A DNA stretch of 6,721 nucleotides from CG10-46-32 sp964606465 (lineage in GTDB: Bacteria > Patescibacteriota > Patescibacteriia > UBA2169), in the NCBI GenBank assembly GCA_964606465.1, contig CAZSGI010000036.1, positions 1 through 6,721 of the forward strand. The letters run 5' to 3'. The position numbers and the translations under genes are program-made. Numbering within the stretch: position 1 is the stretch's first letter; each line of letters starts with the position of its first letter. Shown here one piece after another: positions 1-5,358 of the stretch. The notes under the pieces are model-generated. The model searched no databases and was not told where the DNA came from. It saw nothing but the letters and a program-made list of their open reading frames with translations.

Positions 1-68
1 ATACCACCATTACACCATACCATTCTGCCTTTGACAAAGACGGCTGTGGACAACTAACCCAAATGCAT
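1..68. other. Downstream flank of the histidine kinase, nothing firm
   Basis: No hairpin with a T-run follows the kinase stop. There are three close ACCAT copies at 6-27, an exact -35-like TTGACA at 31-36 on the plus strand with no -10 at the right distance, and a 10-bp palindrome AAATGCATTT at 61-70. None is assigned a role. Confidence 0.3.
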
Positions 69-2255
69 TTAACTACGAGTAGCCTCAATCGGCAACGTGA
101 AGGTGAACGTTGCGCCCTTGCCCTCGCCCTCGCTCTCGGCCCAGACGCGGCCCCCGTGCGCCTCTACGATCTTTTTGGCGATGAAGAGCCCCAATCCCGA
201 ACCGCCGGTGTGGATGCGCGTGACTGCCTCGGCGCGCGTGAACTTCTGGAACAGGTGGTCAATCTCATTAGGGTCAATGCCGATGCCGGAATCCCGCACC
301 TCAAACGTGGCCAAGGACTTTGAGCGCGAGAGCCGCACGTTCACCCAGCCGGTATCCGTGTACTTGATGGCGTTGTCCACCAGGTTCATCATCACGTCGT
401 GGATTTTGTCGCGGTCCACGCTCATCTTGGGCAGCGGCTCATCCGGCTTCTGCACCGAGAGTTCGAGCTTCTTTCCCTTGGCCTGGTTCTGCAGATCGCC
501 GACCACTTCGTCCACGAGCTCTTCCAGCGCCACCATGCTCTTGGTGAGCTCAAGCCGGCCGGTCTCAATGCGCGAGACGTTGAGGAACACGTCAATGAGG
601 CGCGTGAGGCGGTCCGAGGAGCGGTACATCTGCGCAAGCATATCCCGCTGTTCAGGAGAAAGCTGCCCGAAATCACCCTCCAAGAACATGGACACATACC
701 CCTTGATGCCGGTGAGCGGGGTTCGCAGCTGGTGCGCGGCAATGGAGAGGAACTCGCTCTTGGACTGGTCCAGCTCTTTGAGGTGCTTGTTCGCGACTTG
801 CAGCTCCTCGGTCGCGTCATCCACTTCTTTCTTGAGCTTGACCGCGAACTGCTGGGCCTCGTCGTACAGCTTGGTGCGCCCCAGGGCCGTCGCCATCTGC
901 GGGGCGAGCACGTCAAACGCCTCAATAAGTTGCCGGTCGAAAATATCCTTGGAGAGTTTTGGCCCGAGCGCCACGATGGCAACCAATTTCCCCTCAATCA
1001 TCACCCGCCGCGCGAGCGAGATATCCAACCGGTGCAGCTCGTCCACCAGCGCGCCCACGCGCACGTACTCGGCTTTGCTCGGAGCCTCGTTCTGCACGAG
1101 CTCAACTTCTTCGGTCACGAGCACCCCGGTCTCCGCGAGCGCGGCGACGAGCGGGGAGCCCCCTGCAATGGCGCCTCCATCTCCGGAAAGCAGGCCAAAC
1201 CTCCCGCTGCCTTCGTCCAGAATGTACACCTGCGCGCGCCGCACCTTCAACCGATTCAGAAGCAGGTGCGAAACGGAGCGCACCAACCCCTCTTGGGAAA
1301 CCTCTTCCGAGATGGCGAGCCCCACGTCCCGCAAGAGCTTCTGGTAATCCGGCTGGCCGCGGAAAAAGATGTTCGCCGTGATTCTGGTGAAGAGCCGATC
1401 AAACGGATCGTGCAGAAAGATGACGAGCACCGAAAGCGCGCCCCCCACGCCGAGGGCCCGGGTGCTGAACACGTCGCGCCCGAACGCGCCGAACACATAG
1501 AGCGCGAGCTGCACGAACACGAACGACGTTGCGAACGAAAACGCGTACTGCATCAAACGGCTCGCGACCAGCCTGATGCTCATGAGCTTGTACCGGACAA
1601 TGGCAACGCCGATGAACGCGATCAGGAACAGCGTAAACAGCGGCCCCAGCCAGATGTAGCGGTAGTTTCCGAGCAACGGGTAGATGAGGTTCGTGGTCGC
1701 GCCTCCCACCGTGGTGATGAGCGTGCCTAAGAGCACATACCGGATCTGCAGCTTGCGGATGCCGATGGACTCCACTCCTTTGCGCCAGAGCAAAAAGAAC
1801 GCAATGCCCATGTACATGATGAAGTATACGGTGTACAGCACATACCCCCATCCCAGAATCACGTCTGTGCCCCAGGGTTGGATAAACAGAGACTCAATGT
1901 GGTACGGGGTGAACACAATCCCTGAAATGACGAGAAGCGGGACTGCCAGCAGGACCTCGGAGTACCGCGTTATCGTACCCTTCGTATACGGAAACGCGCG
2001 GCCGAACAGCAGAAACACGTACGCGATGAACGCCGCCGCAATGTAGTAGAGCCGCGCCCAGTTGAGCGCGCTTGCGAGCGTATCCGCGTTCTCGAAAAAC
2101 GCGAGCCCCACCGCCCACCCGAAGATGCCAAGCGTCACCAAGCCGAACGTGACGTTGATGCGGCTGGCCGCGAGCCGAACGAAAATCAAAATCCCAAGGA
2201 CCAGGTTGAGCCCTCCGAAAACAAGCAAGACGATGTCCCTGGGGTCAAAAAGCAT
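69..2255 (-). CDS. Membrane sensor histidine kinase (7TM-type sensor, GAF-like, HisKA, HATPase_c)
   Basis: This is a hybrid-free sensor kinase of 728 aa that should autophosphorylate on His and pass phosphate to a response regulator. About nine hydrophobic segments (near residues 7-27, 36-54, 68-86, 102-117, 134-156, 171-192, 200-219, 232-257, 266-283) form an N-terminal membrane sensor resembling the histidine-kinase N-terminal 7TM family plus two more helices. Residues about 305-460 look like a GAF domain. A charged coiled-coil linker (465-500) leads to HisKA, with phosphoacceptor H508 in AAHQLRTPL. HATPase_c shows the N box (N624, N628), the D655 SGIGI box and GGSGLGL at 684-690, so all catalytic boxes are intact. 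There is no HAMP or receiver domain. ATG lies 3 nt after the methyltransferase stop with no SD, so translation is probably coupled. No partner regulator is visible. The stimulus is unknown. Confidence 0.95.
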   Translation of the reverse strand: MLFDPRDIVLLVFGGLNLVLGILIFVRLAASRINVTFGLVTLGIFGWAVGLAFFENADTLASALNWARLYYIAAAFIAYVFLLFGRAFPYTKGTITRYSEVLLAVPLLVISGIVFTPYHIESLFIQPWGTDVILGWGYVLYTVYFIMYMGIAFFLLWRKGVESIGIRKLQIRYVLLGTLITTVGGATTNLIYPLLGNYRYIWLGPLFTLFLIAFIGVAIVRYKLMSIRLVASRLMQYAFSFATSFVFVQLALYVFGAFGRDVFSTRALGVGGALSVLVIFLHDPFDRLFTRITANIFFRGQPDYQKLLRDVGLAISEEVSQEGLVRSVSHLLLNRLKVRRAQVYILDEGSGRFGLLSGDGGAIAGGSPLVAALAETGVLVTEEVELVQNEAPSKAEYVRVGALVDELHRLDISLARRVMIEGKLVAIVALGPKLSKDIFDRQLIEAFDVLAPQMATALGRTKLYDEAQQFAVKLKKEVDDATEELQVANKHLKELDQSKSEFLSIAAHQLRTPLTGIKGYVSMFLEGDFGQLSPEQRDMLAQMYRSSDRLTRLIDVFLNVSRIETGRLELTKSMVALEELVDEVVGDLQNQAKGKKLELSVQKPDEPLPKMSVDRDKIHDVMMNLVDNAIKYTDTGWVNVRLSRSKSLATFEVRDSGIGIDPNEIDHLFQKFTRAEAVTRIHTGGSGLGLFIAKKIVEAHGGRVWAESEGEGKGATFTFTLPIEATRS

Positions 2256-2258
2256 AGG

Positions 2259-3023
2259 TTACTTTTTTGTGGAAGCGAGCACCAGCGCCTGACCAGCGAA
2301 TGAGTACGCGGTCTTGGTTTCTAAAAATCCTGCTTCAGCAAGCAATTCCAAAAATCGCGCTTTTGGCAAAAACTGGTACTCGCCTTTTTTGCCTTTCTTT
2401 TGTATTTTGAGCGCGTACCGCAGAATGGCGGGGCCGTAGAACAGGTTGTAGTACTTGCGCGGGTTGAGAATCTCGCGCCACGACGCCGCGAACACGCGCG
2501 CAAAGTTGACGCGGTATTTGGGTGTGGTCCATACGAACGCACCCGCGGGCGCAAGAACGCGGTGCACTTCGTTGAATAACGCGGCAAGCGCGTCAATCCC
2601 TTTTTTGCCTTCGTGCTCTTGGATATAGGTCAGCACCAGGCTCGCGGTTACGCCGTCAAATGAATTATCGGGAAACGGCAGGCGTTTGGAAAGATTGTGC
2701 TTAACCAGGGTGATGTGGTGCTCGCTCGGCTCCGGCACGAGTGACGGAATGCGCCTGCGCAGGTGCTCAAGCATCACGTCCGTGAGGTCCAAGGCCACGA
2801 TTTCTTTGATTTGACCTTTTGATTTGTTCCAGATGAGGTCAACCATCGCGCCTGAACCGGTTCCCAAATCCAGCCACCGCTCTCCTGGTTTTGGGTCAAG
2901 GTATTCTTCTATCTGTTTGAGCAATTTTTTGTATGGAGTCGCATCCTCCAAGTATGGATAGATGGACCCGTACTTCGGGCCCCAAAACTGTTCGTCTTGA
3001 GTGAGATTCTGTTGCGTAGCCAT
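2259..3023 (-). CDS. Class I SAM-dependent methyltransferase (UbiE/Methyltransf_11-like)
   Basis: A cytosolic 254 aa protein expected to move a methyl group from S-adenosylmethionine to an unidentified substrate. The Rossmann signatures are clear: motif I LDLGTGSG at 51-58, the post-I acidic residue D79 in ALDLTDVML, a motif II region with LPFPDNSFDGV at 115-125, and motif III VLAPAGAFVWTTP at 156-168. The C-terminal block FLELLAEAGF (224-233) is usual in the UbiE/COQ5-like group. A Lys-rich stretch at 204-213 (KALKIQKKGKKG region) may touch an anionic partner. ATG at 3023 has no SD but lies 6 nt after a TATACT box, so the mRNA may be leaderless. It is the first gene of a two-gene operon with the histidine kinase. 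Substrate cannot be read from the sequence; small molecule, quinone or lipid are all possible. Confidence 0.9.
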   Translation of the reverse strand: MATQQNLTQDEQFWGPKYGSIYPYLEDATPYKKLLKQIEEYLDPKPGERWLDLGTGSGAMVDLIWNKSKGQIKEIVALDLTDVMLEHLRRRIPSLVPEPSEHHITLVKHNLSKRLPFPDNSFDGVTASLVLTYIQEHEGKKGIDALAALFNEVHRVLAPAGAFVWTTPKYRVNFARVFAASWREILNPRKYYNLFYGPAILRYALKIQKKGKKGEYQFLPKARFLELLAEAGFLETKTAYSFAGQALVLASTKK

Positions 3024-3029
3024 GGCTTG

Positions 3030-3058
3030 AGTATACTAAAAATACCTTTTTTGAGCAA
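3030..3058 (-). promoter_or_regulatory. Promoter of methyltransferase/kinase operon, probably leaderless
   Basis: On the minus strand, TTGCTC (3058-3053, 3/6 match to the -35 consensus) is followed by exactly 17 nt and TATACT (3035-3030, 5/6 match to -10). Six nucleotides (CAAGCC) separate the -10 box from the ATG, so the expected start of transcription falls on or beside the start codon. The -35 box overlaps the U-tract of the terminator for the preceding gene. Confidence 0.65.
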
Positions 3059-3094
3059 AAAGAAACGCCCCGCTCTCCGAAGAGAGGCGGGGCG
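3057..3094 (-). terminator. Rho-independent terminator of the alpha/beta hydrolase gene
   Basis: On the minus strand the GC-rich stem CGCCCCGCCTCTC / GAGAGCGGGGCG (12 pairs, one bulged C) is closed by a TTCG loop, giving a stable cUUCGg tetraloop. It is followed by TTTCTTTTT. The arms are at 3094-3082 and 3077-3066. On the plus strand no T-run follows, so it acts on minus-strand transcription. Confidence 0.85.
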
Positions 3095-3120
3095 CGAAAA
3101 CCGTGCTGACGGGCCTTTTG

Positions 3121-3876
3121 TCACAACATGTGCCTGCCCACGACCTGCCACAGCGTGCGGAACACGTACTGGTCCACGATGAGACGGTGATGGGTCGCGC
3201 CGTGTATGGAGCAGAACCGTTCGTCTGCGCTACTTGGCATCCGGTGAGTACGGCCGTTGTAGTGGCGCTCCCAGTGGTCCAGCGAACACTGGGTTACCAC
3301 CTGGTCATAGCTCCCGTTGAAGAAGTGCACCGGGCAGGCGAACCGCGCGCTCGCCATGGGGGCGCAGTACGCATCTCCGAGGAGACCGCGGAGCATGAGG
3401 CGACGGAGCAAACGCGCGGGTTCCGGACGCAGGCAGTAGAACTCGCGAGGGGACGTTCCGCCGAATTCTTTCTGGAATAACCTGAAGTCCGGGATCCGGC
3501 ACACCGTGCCAGAGAGCTCGCGCCAGAGCTTGACGGGGTGCGTAAGCGCGAGCCGCGCGCTCACGACCCGTTCTATGCCGTACGGCGACACGGCGCCGAG
3601 CCCGACGAAGCACGTGACGCGGTCCCCAAGCTCCATCCAGAGCTCCAGGAGCTTGTGGCCAACAATCGCGCCGAATGAGTGCGCGACTACGACGAGCTTC
3701 GCGCCGCCGAGCTTGCAGATGGCAGCATACGCCGCATCCACTTTCCCGGCGAAGTCCTTTCCCGTAAGGTCCGGGGTTACAACCTCGCAACCGTGGTCCT
3801 GGAAGTACTCGCCCATCTCTTTGTAGAGGGCAGGCGAATACCACAGACCACCGAGCACCACGATCGTGGTTTTCAC
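3121..3876 (-). CDS. Alpha/beta hydrolase family protein
   Basis: A 251 aa cytosolic protein with the alpha/beta hydrolase plan. It starts with a strand leading to VVLGGLWYSP (oxyanion region), then the nucleophile elbow VVAHSFGA with Ser67. The elbow is AHSFG where GxSxG would be canonical. Candidates for the rest of the triad are D191 in FFNGSYDQVV and a His in the 225-230 segment (HGATHH). Length is typical for the family. The start is GTG; a GGAGG box at 3889-3885 with 8 nt spacing decides it. No signal peptide is seen. It is a single-gene unit with its own upstream promoter region and downstream terminator. Substrate is unknown: esterase, thioesterase or another ester/amide hydrolase would fit. 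The spacing of the elbow and the late D and H argue against a random match. Confidence 0.8.
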   Translation of the reverse strand: MKTTIVVLGGLWYSPALYKEMGEYFQDHGCEVVTPDLTGKDFAGKVDAAYAAICKLGGAKLVVVAHSFGAIVGHKLLELWMELGDRVTCFVGLGAVSPYGIERVVSARLALTHPVKLWRELSGTVCRIPDFRLFQKEFGGTSPREFYCLRPEPARLLRRLMLRGLLGDAYCAPMASARFACPVHFFNGSYDQVVTQCSLDHWERHYNGRTHRMPSSADERFCSIHGATHHRLIVDQYVFRTLWQVVGRHML

Positions 3877-3884
3877 GGCTTGAG

Positions 3885-3889
3885 CCTCC
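3885..3889 (-). promoter_or_regulatory. Shine-Dalgarno box fixing a GTG start
   Basis: GGAGG on the minus strand lies 8 nt upstream of the GTG at 3876, and supports this start over the longer overlapping frame that begins at 3913. Confidence 0.8.
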
Positions 3890-3928
3890 GTGGAGATGGG
3901 TTAGAAGGAACACTTACTTCTTGATTTT

Positions 3929-3964
3929 ACTATACTAATTAGCATGTTTGATAAAAACAGTCAA
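3929..3964 (-). promoter_or_regulatory. Probable promoter region of the alpha/beta hydrolase
   Basis: The minus strand holds overlapping -10-like boxes TAGTAT (3937-3932) and TATAGT (3934-3929, 5/6 match), and a good -35-like TTGACT at 3964-3959. The spacing between TTGACT and these boxes (21-24 nt) is too long for a standard promoter, so the pairing of elements is uncertain. The AT-rich composition and the position 50-60 nt before the GTG favour a promoter here. Confidence 0.4.
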
Positions 3965-3970
3965 TAATTC

Positions 3971-3998
3971 AGCCCGCACCTCAAGAGAGATGCGGGCT
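3971..3998 (-). terminator. Hairpin at the end of the three-gene operon, likely terminator
   Basis: AGCCCGCA (3971-3978) pairs perfectly with TGCGGGCT (3991-3998). Inside, a C/A mismatch is followed by CTC/GAG and a 4-nt loop. On the minus strand it follows the multi-TM gene by about 70 nt. The tail (GAATTATTGACTGTTTTTATC) is only loosely T-rich, so termination may be weak. The plus side has no T-run. Confidence 0.55.
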
Positions 3999-4067
3999 AT
4001 GACCAGGCTTCTACGGACTATTTATGAGCCGGGAAGGTTATGCCGATTTGCAACCACTGTTGCTGTC

Positions 4068-4559
4068 TCAACCGCGAAGCCAGGGAGCGTATAGAGCCGC
4101 ATACATCAACGCTATGCCCGCAATACCTGCTCCGGCCACCGCCACTGGATCCGGTAAGTAGTAGAGTCCGAACCAGATTGCTCCGGCCTCACCCAAGAAG
4201 AATCCGAACGCCCGCAGGAATACCATCTTGTACGTATGTATGATGATGGCGATGGAGGCAATAGAGACGAAGACGGCGATGGTGATGAGGGCAATAGAGA
4301 CGGAGGTTAAGACGACTACGGTGAGGGTTAAGACGACGATGGAGGAGACGAAGACGACGGGAAAGACGGAGAGAAAGCCGCTACAGCCAAATTTGTAGTC
4401 GGCGAGGGCGATGACGAAGGCGAAAAAGGCAAATCCGTCGGCGAAGAGGAACACTGTCTCACGCTCCATGCCAAAATCATAGTGCGCCACTGCCGCTGGG
4501 ATCAGTACCAATACAACCATTACAGCGGCTACATAGAACAACTCTTTCCGAGCGTCCAT
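4068..4559 (-). CDS. Hypothetical multi-TM membrane protein with repeat-built helices
   Basis: A 163 aa, very hydrophobic protein with five or six predicted membrane segments (near 8-26, 35-53, 61-84, 86-108, 113-134, 138-157) and few charges outside the first 60 residues. I do not recognise the family. The middle (about 70-108) is built of Val/Ile/Thr/Ser/Ala runs such as VVLTLTVVVLTSV, and the DNA shows in-frame direct repeats there, suggesting helices extended by codon duplication. The start is set by AGGAGG at 4572-4567, 7 nt before ATG. It is the last gene of a three-gene operon, 24 nt after the Cys/His-rich gene. It may be the membrane anchor or channel partner of the two small soluble proteins upstream; that is inference only. 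Confidence 0.75.
   Translation of the reverse strand: MDARKELFYVAAVMVVLVLIPAAVAHYDFGMERETVFLFADGFAFFAFVIALADYKFGCSGFLSVFPVVFVSSIVVLTLTVVVLTSVSIALITIAVFVSIASIAIIIHTYKMVFLRAFGFFLGEAGAIWFGLYYLPDPVAVAGAGIAGIALMYAALYAPWLRG
4257..4337. repeat. In-frame direct repeats inside the TM gene
   Basis: GGCAATAGAGACG occurs at 4257-4269 and 4290-4302 (period 33 nt, 11 codons). GGTTAAGACGAC occurs at 4305-4316 and 4326-4337 (period 21 nt, 7 codons). Both periods are multiples of three, so the reading frame is kept. The surrounding plus strand (about 4240-4400) is strongly purine-rich. Confidence 0.75.
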
Positions 4560-4566
4560 GATGGAA

Positions 4567-4572
4567 CCTCCT
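4567..4572 (-). promoter_or_regulatory. Strong Shine-Dalgarno box of the TM protein
   Basis: AGGAGG on the minus strand lies 7 nt before the ATG at 4559, in the 24-nt gap after the preceding gene. Confidence 0.8.
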
Positions 4573-4583
4573 TGGTTGTGTGG

Positions 4584-4799
4584 TTAAAAGGGAAGTGTGC
4601 AGATGAAATCCCTGCACTTGGTACATACGATATCTCTCTTGTTCTGTAGTACAAACGGCGTGTGTACATGGGTGTGGTGGTTGCCGCAGGCTTTCGTGTG
4701 CACTTCACACTGCTGATACTGCTCGGGGTAGAGTCTTTGAAAATCTCTCTCGCTCATCCCGCGCATTCGGCGGCGTATACTCTCGGTGTCGTAGCACAT
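4584..4799 (-). CDS. Small Cys/His-rich protein, possible metal-binding
   Basis: A 71 aa protein of unknown family. The N-terminal third is basic and charged (SIRRRMRGMSERDFQRLYP), and the rest carries many potential metal ligands: C31, H34, C38, H41, H42, H44, H46, then C59, C62 and C67 (CTKCRDFIC). The CxxC and the CxxHxxxC-HH-HxH cluster suggest one or two zinc sites, but no named zinc-finger pattern fits exactly. The gene is real: GAGGAG lies 5 nt before ATG, and it sits 14 nt after the preceding gene and 24 nt before the TM gene. The MCY start recalls SRAP peptidases, whose Cys2 is catalytic, but the rest of that domain is absent. Role unknown. Confidence 0.7.
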   Translation of the reverse strand: MCYDTESIRRRMRGMSERDFQRLYPEQYQQCEVHTKACGNHHTHVHTPFVLQNKRDIVCTKCRDFICTLPF

Positions 4800-4813
4800 G
4801 GTTACTCCTCGGT

Positions 4814-5038
4814 TTAGCAGGCAGTTCTCGGTTGGAGTCGTAGCTCCTCAATGTGCCGCAACCCAGACAAGACATGCGGCGATACAGCGGCGCGGACTTC
4901 TTCCTCGTTCCGCGCTGAAACGGTCATTTGGTGCATGTCAACCCCACCGAAGCTGCCGCCGTAATCCAGTGCGTCGCACGTGGCGTACGTGAGATAAAAC
5001 CGCTTCAGATCGTCTTTCTGTTCTTGGCGCGAACACAT
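4814..5038 (-). CDS. Small hypothetical protein, first gene of the three-gene operon
   Basis: A 74 aa protein not recognised. It runs from MCSRQEQKDDLKRFYLTY to LRLQPRTAC. A strand-like segment (FYLTYATCDALDYGG) is followed by a strand plus helix MTVSARNEEEVRAAVSPHV and a short end strand (HIEELRLQ), suggesting a compact alpha/beta fold. ATG at 5038 is chosen over an upstream in-frame ATG at 5074: GGAGG at 5049-5045 lies 6 nt before it, and the upstream start would sit in the tail of the leader terminator. It starts 35 nt after that terminator, so its expression may be set by attenuation in the leader. Function unknown. Confidence 0.75.
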   Translation of the reverse strand: MCSRQEQKDDLKRFYLTYATCDALDYGGSFGGVDMHQMTVSARNEEEVRAAVSPHVLSGLRHIEELRLQPRTAC

Positions 5039-5044
5039 GATGCA

Positions 5045-5049
5045 CCTCC
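5045..5049 (-). promoter_or_regulatory. Shine-Dalgarno box deciding the start at 5038
   Basis: GGAGG on the minus strand with 6 nt to ATG. The alternative ATG at 5074 has no SD. Confidence 0.8.
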
Positions 5050-5059
5050 ATTGAGATGA

Positions 5060-5087
5060 ATTGTGAAACAACAAAAAACTGGCTCAA
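5060..5087 (-). promoter_or_regulatory. Weak candidate internal promoter of the three-gene operon
   Basis: TTGAGC (5087-5082, 4/6) with a 16-nt spacer and CACAAT (5065-5060, 4/6). The -35 would lie in the loop and 3' arm of the leader terminator. If it works, the operon does not depend only on read-through from the leader promoter. Confidence 0.3.
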
Positions 5088-5095
5088 GGCCAGTT
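5073..5095 (-). terminator. Intrinsic terminator of the leader (attenuator arm 3:4)
   Basis: On the minus strand AACTGGC (5095-5089) pairs with GCCAGTT (5083-5077) across the 5-nt loop CTTGA. It is followed directly by TTTT, then GTTG, so six Us in a row overlap the end of the stem. The stem has 7 pairs, 4 of them G-C, so it is moderate in strength. It ends 35 nt before the start codon of the first operon gene. An alternative pairing of its 5' arm is described under the leader stem. Confidence 0.75.
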
Positions 5096-5126
5096 CTCTG
5101 CGTCAAAATCCCAATGGATCAATTAT

Positions 5127-5240
5127 TTATATTTGCAGCATAAAACTAGCCTCGGCTTTTAGGGTATAGGCGTAATAATAAGCAGACCCGGCCGCTTGGC
5201 TAGTTAAAAAATCGGCTGAATTTAACCCATGAATACTCAT
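5127..5240 (-). CDS. Putative 37-aa leader peptide or small protein with Tyr cluster
   Basis: A short ORF beginning MSIHGLNSADF, with Tyr codons at 21, 22, 23 and 25 (TAT TAT TAC GCC TAT), ending FMLQI and TAA. The ATG lies 7 nt after the -10 box, so it would be read from a leaderless mRNA; there is no SD. The Tyr codons sit in the loop between the two arms of an 8-bp stem, and the stop is 15 nt past arm 2, so a ribosome's position would decide which stem forms. Third codon positions are more AT-rich than in the neighbouring genes. An overlapping 15-codon frame from 5247 (MDYEYSWVKFSRFFN) is also aromatic-rich, but its ATG touches the -10 box and is probably not transcribed. Whether the peptide has its own function, or the region is a non-coding RNA, cannot be told. 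Confidence 0.5.
   Translation of the reverse strand: MSIHGLNSADFLTSQAAGSAYYYAYTLKAEASFMLQI
5142..5205 (-). promoter_or_regulatory. Leader RNA stem (arm 1:2) with arm 2 also able to pair to the terminator
   Basis: Transcribed on the minus strand, AACUAGCC (5205-5198) pairs perfectly with GGCUAGUU (5151-5144). Further in, CGGC (5194-5191) pairs with GCCG (5156-5153) and GGGU/ACCC can pair (5189-5186 with 5165-5162). The second arm, 5154-5142, can instead form 13 contiguous pairs (three of them G-U) with 5097-5085, which is the 5' half of the terminator. The two folds exclude each other, as protector and antiterminator do in a ribosome-dependent attenuator. Confidence 0.6.
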
Positions 5241-5247
5241 AATCCAT

Positions 5248-5276
5248 AGTCTAGCACGATTGTAGTATGGCGTCAA
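5248..5276 (-). promoter_or_regulatory. Strong promoter of the leader and downstream operon
   Basis: TTGACG (5276-5271, 5/6 match), a spacer of exactly 17 nt, then TAGACT (5253-5248, 4/6) preceded by TGC, an extended -10. The predicted transcript starts near 5241-5239, at the ATG of the 37-codon ORF. It is the best-formed promoter in the window. Confidence 0.7.
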
Positions 5277-5297
5277 ATTTGTGGGGCTCTATTAGCC

Positions 5298-5326
5298 TTG
5301 CTTTTCTTGCGCGAAAACGATACGAT
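5298..5326 (+). promoter_or_regulatory. Weak candidate promoter of the HIT gene
   Basis: TTGCTT (5298-5303), 17 nt, TACGAT (5321-5326, 4/6). A TATCAT box (5335-5340, 5/6) is an alternative -10 without a recognisable -35. Transcription is divergent from the leader promoter about 25 nt away. Confidence 0.3.
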
Positions 5327-5358
5327 ATATGGCATATCATATCCAATCCAACGCCCGT

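Noticed and set aside
31..36. Exact TTGACA -35 box on the plus strand
   Set aside because: The hexamer 17 nt away is CTAACC and no gene follows on that strand.
97..1730. Two long plus-strand frames (97-1347 and 399-1730) opposite the kinase
   Set aside because: They are antisense to a kinase with all catalytic motifs, have low-complexity composition rich in Arg/Ser/Pro or His/Glu, and arise from few stop codons in GC-rich DNA.
3305..3913. Minus-strand 202-aa frame overlapping the hydrolase
   Set aside because: It is a shifted frame of the hydrolase gene, with Arg-rich composition and no SD.
3066..3998. Related hairpins at 3066-3094 and 3971-3998 as a repeat or mobile element
   Set aside because: They share only GC-rich terminator-like composition; flanks differ and each sits at a gene end.
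4040..4243. Plus-strand 67-aa frame beginning MPICNHCCCLN with a purine-rich stretch before the ATG
   Set aside because: Most of it is antisense to the TM gene, the rest is Pro/Arg-rich without a domain, and the SD-like GGAAGG is too close (2 nt).
5100..5240. tRNA, tmRNA, T-box or 6S RNA in the leader region
   Set aside because: No T-arm TTCGA, no CCA end, no T-box TGGnACCGCG, and the rod-like pairing is too broken for 6S RNA. The attenuator reading explains the same stems better.
5329..5358. Upstream start of the HIT gene
   Set aside because: It adds ten residues (MAYHIQSNAR) before the usual domain start, without an SD; kept only as an alternative.
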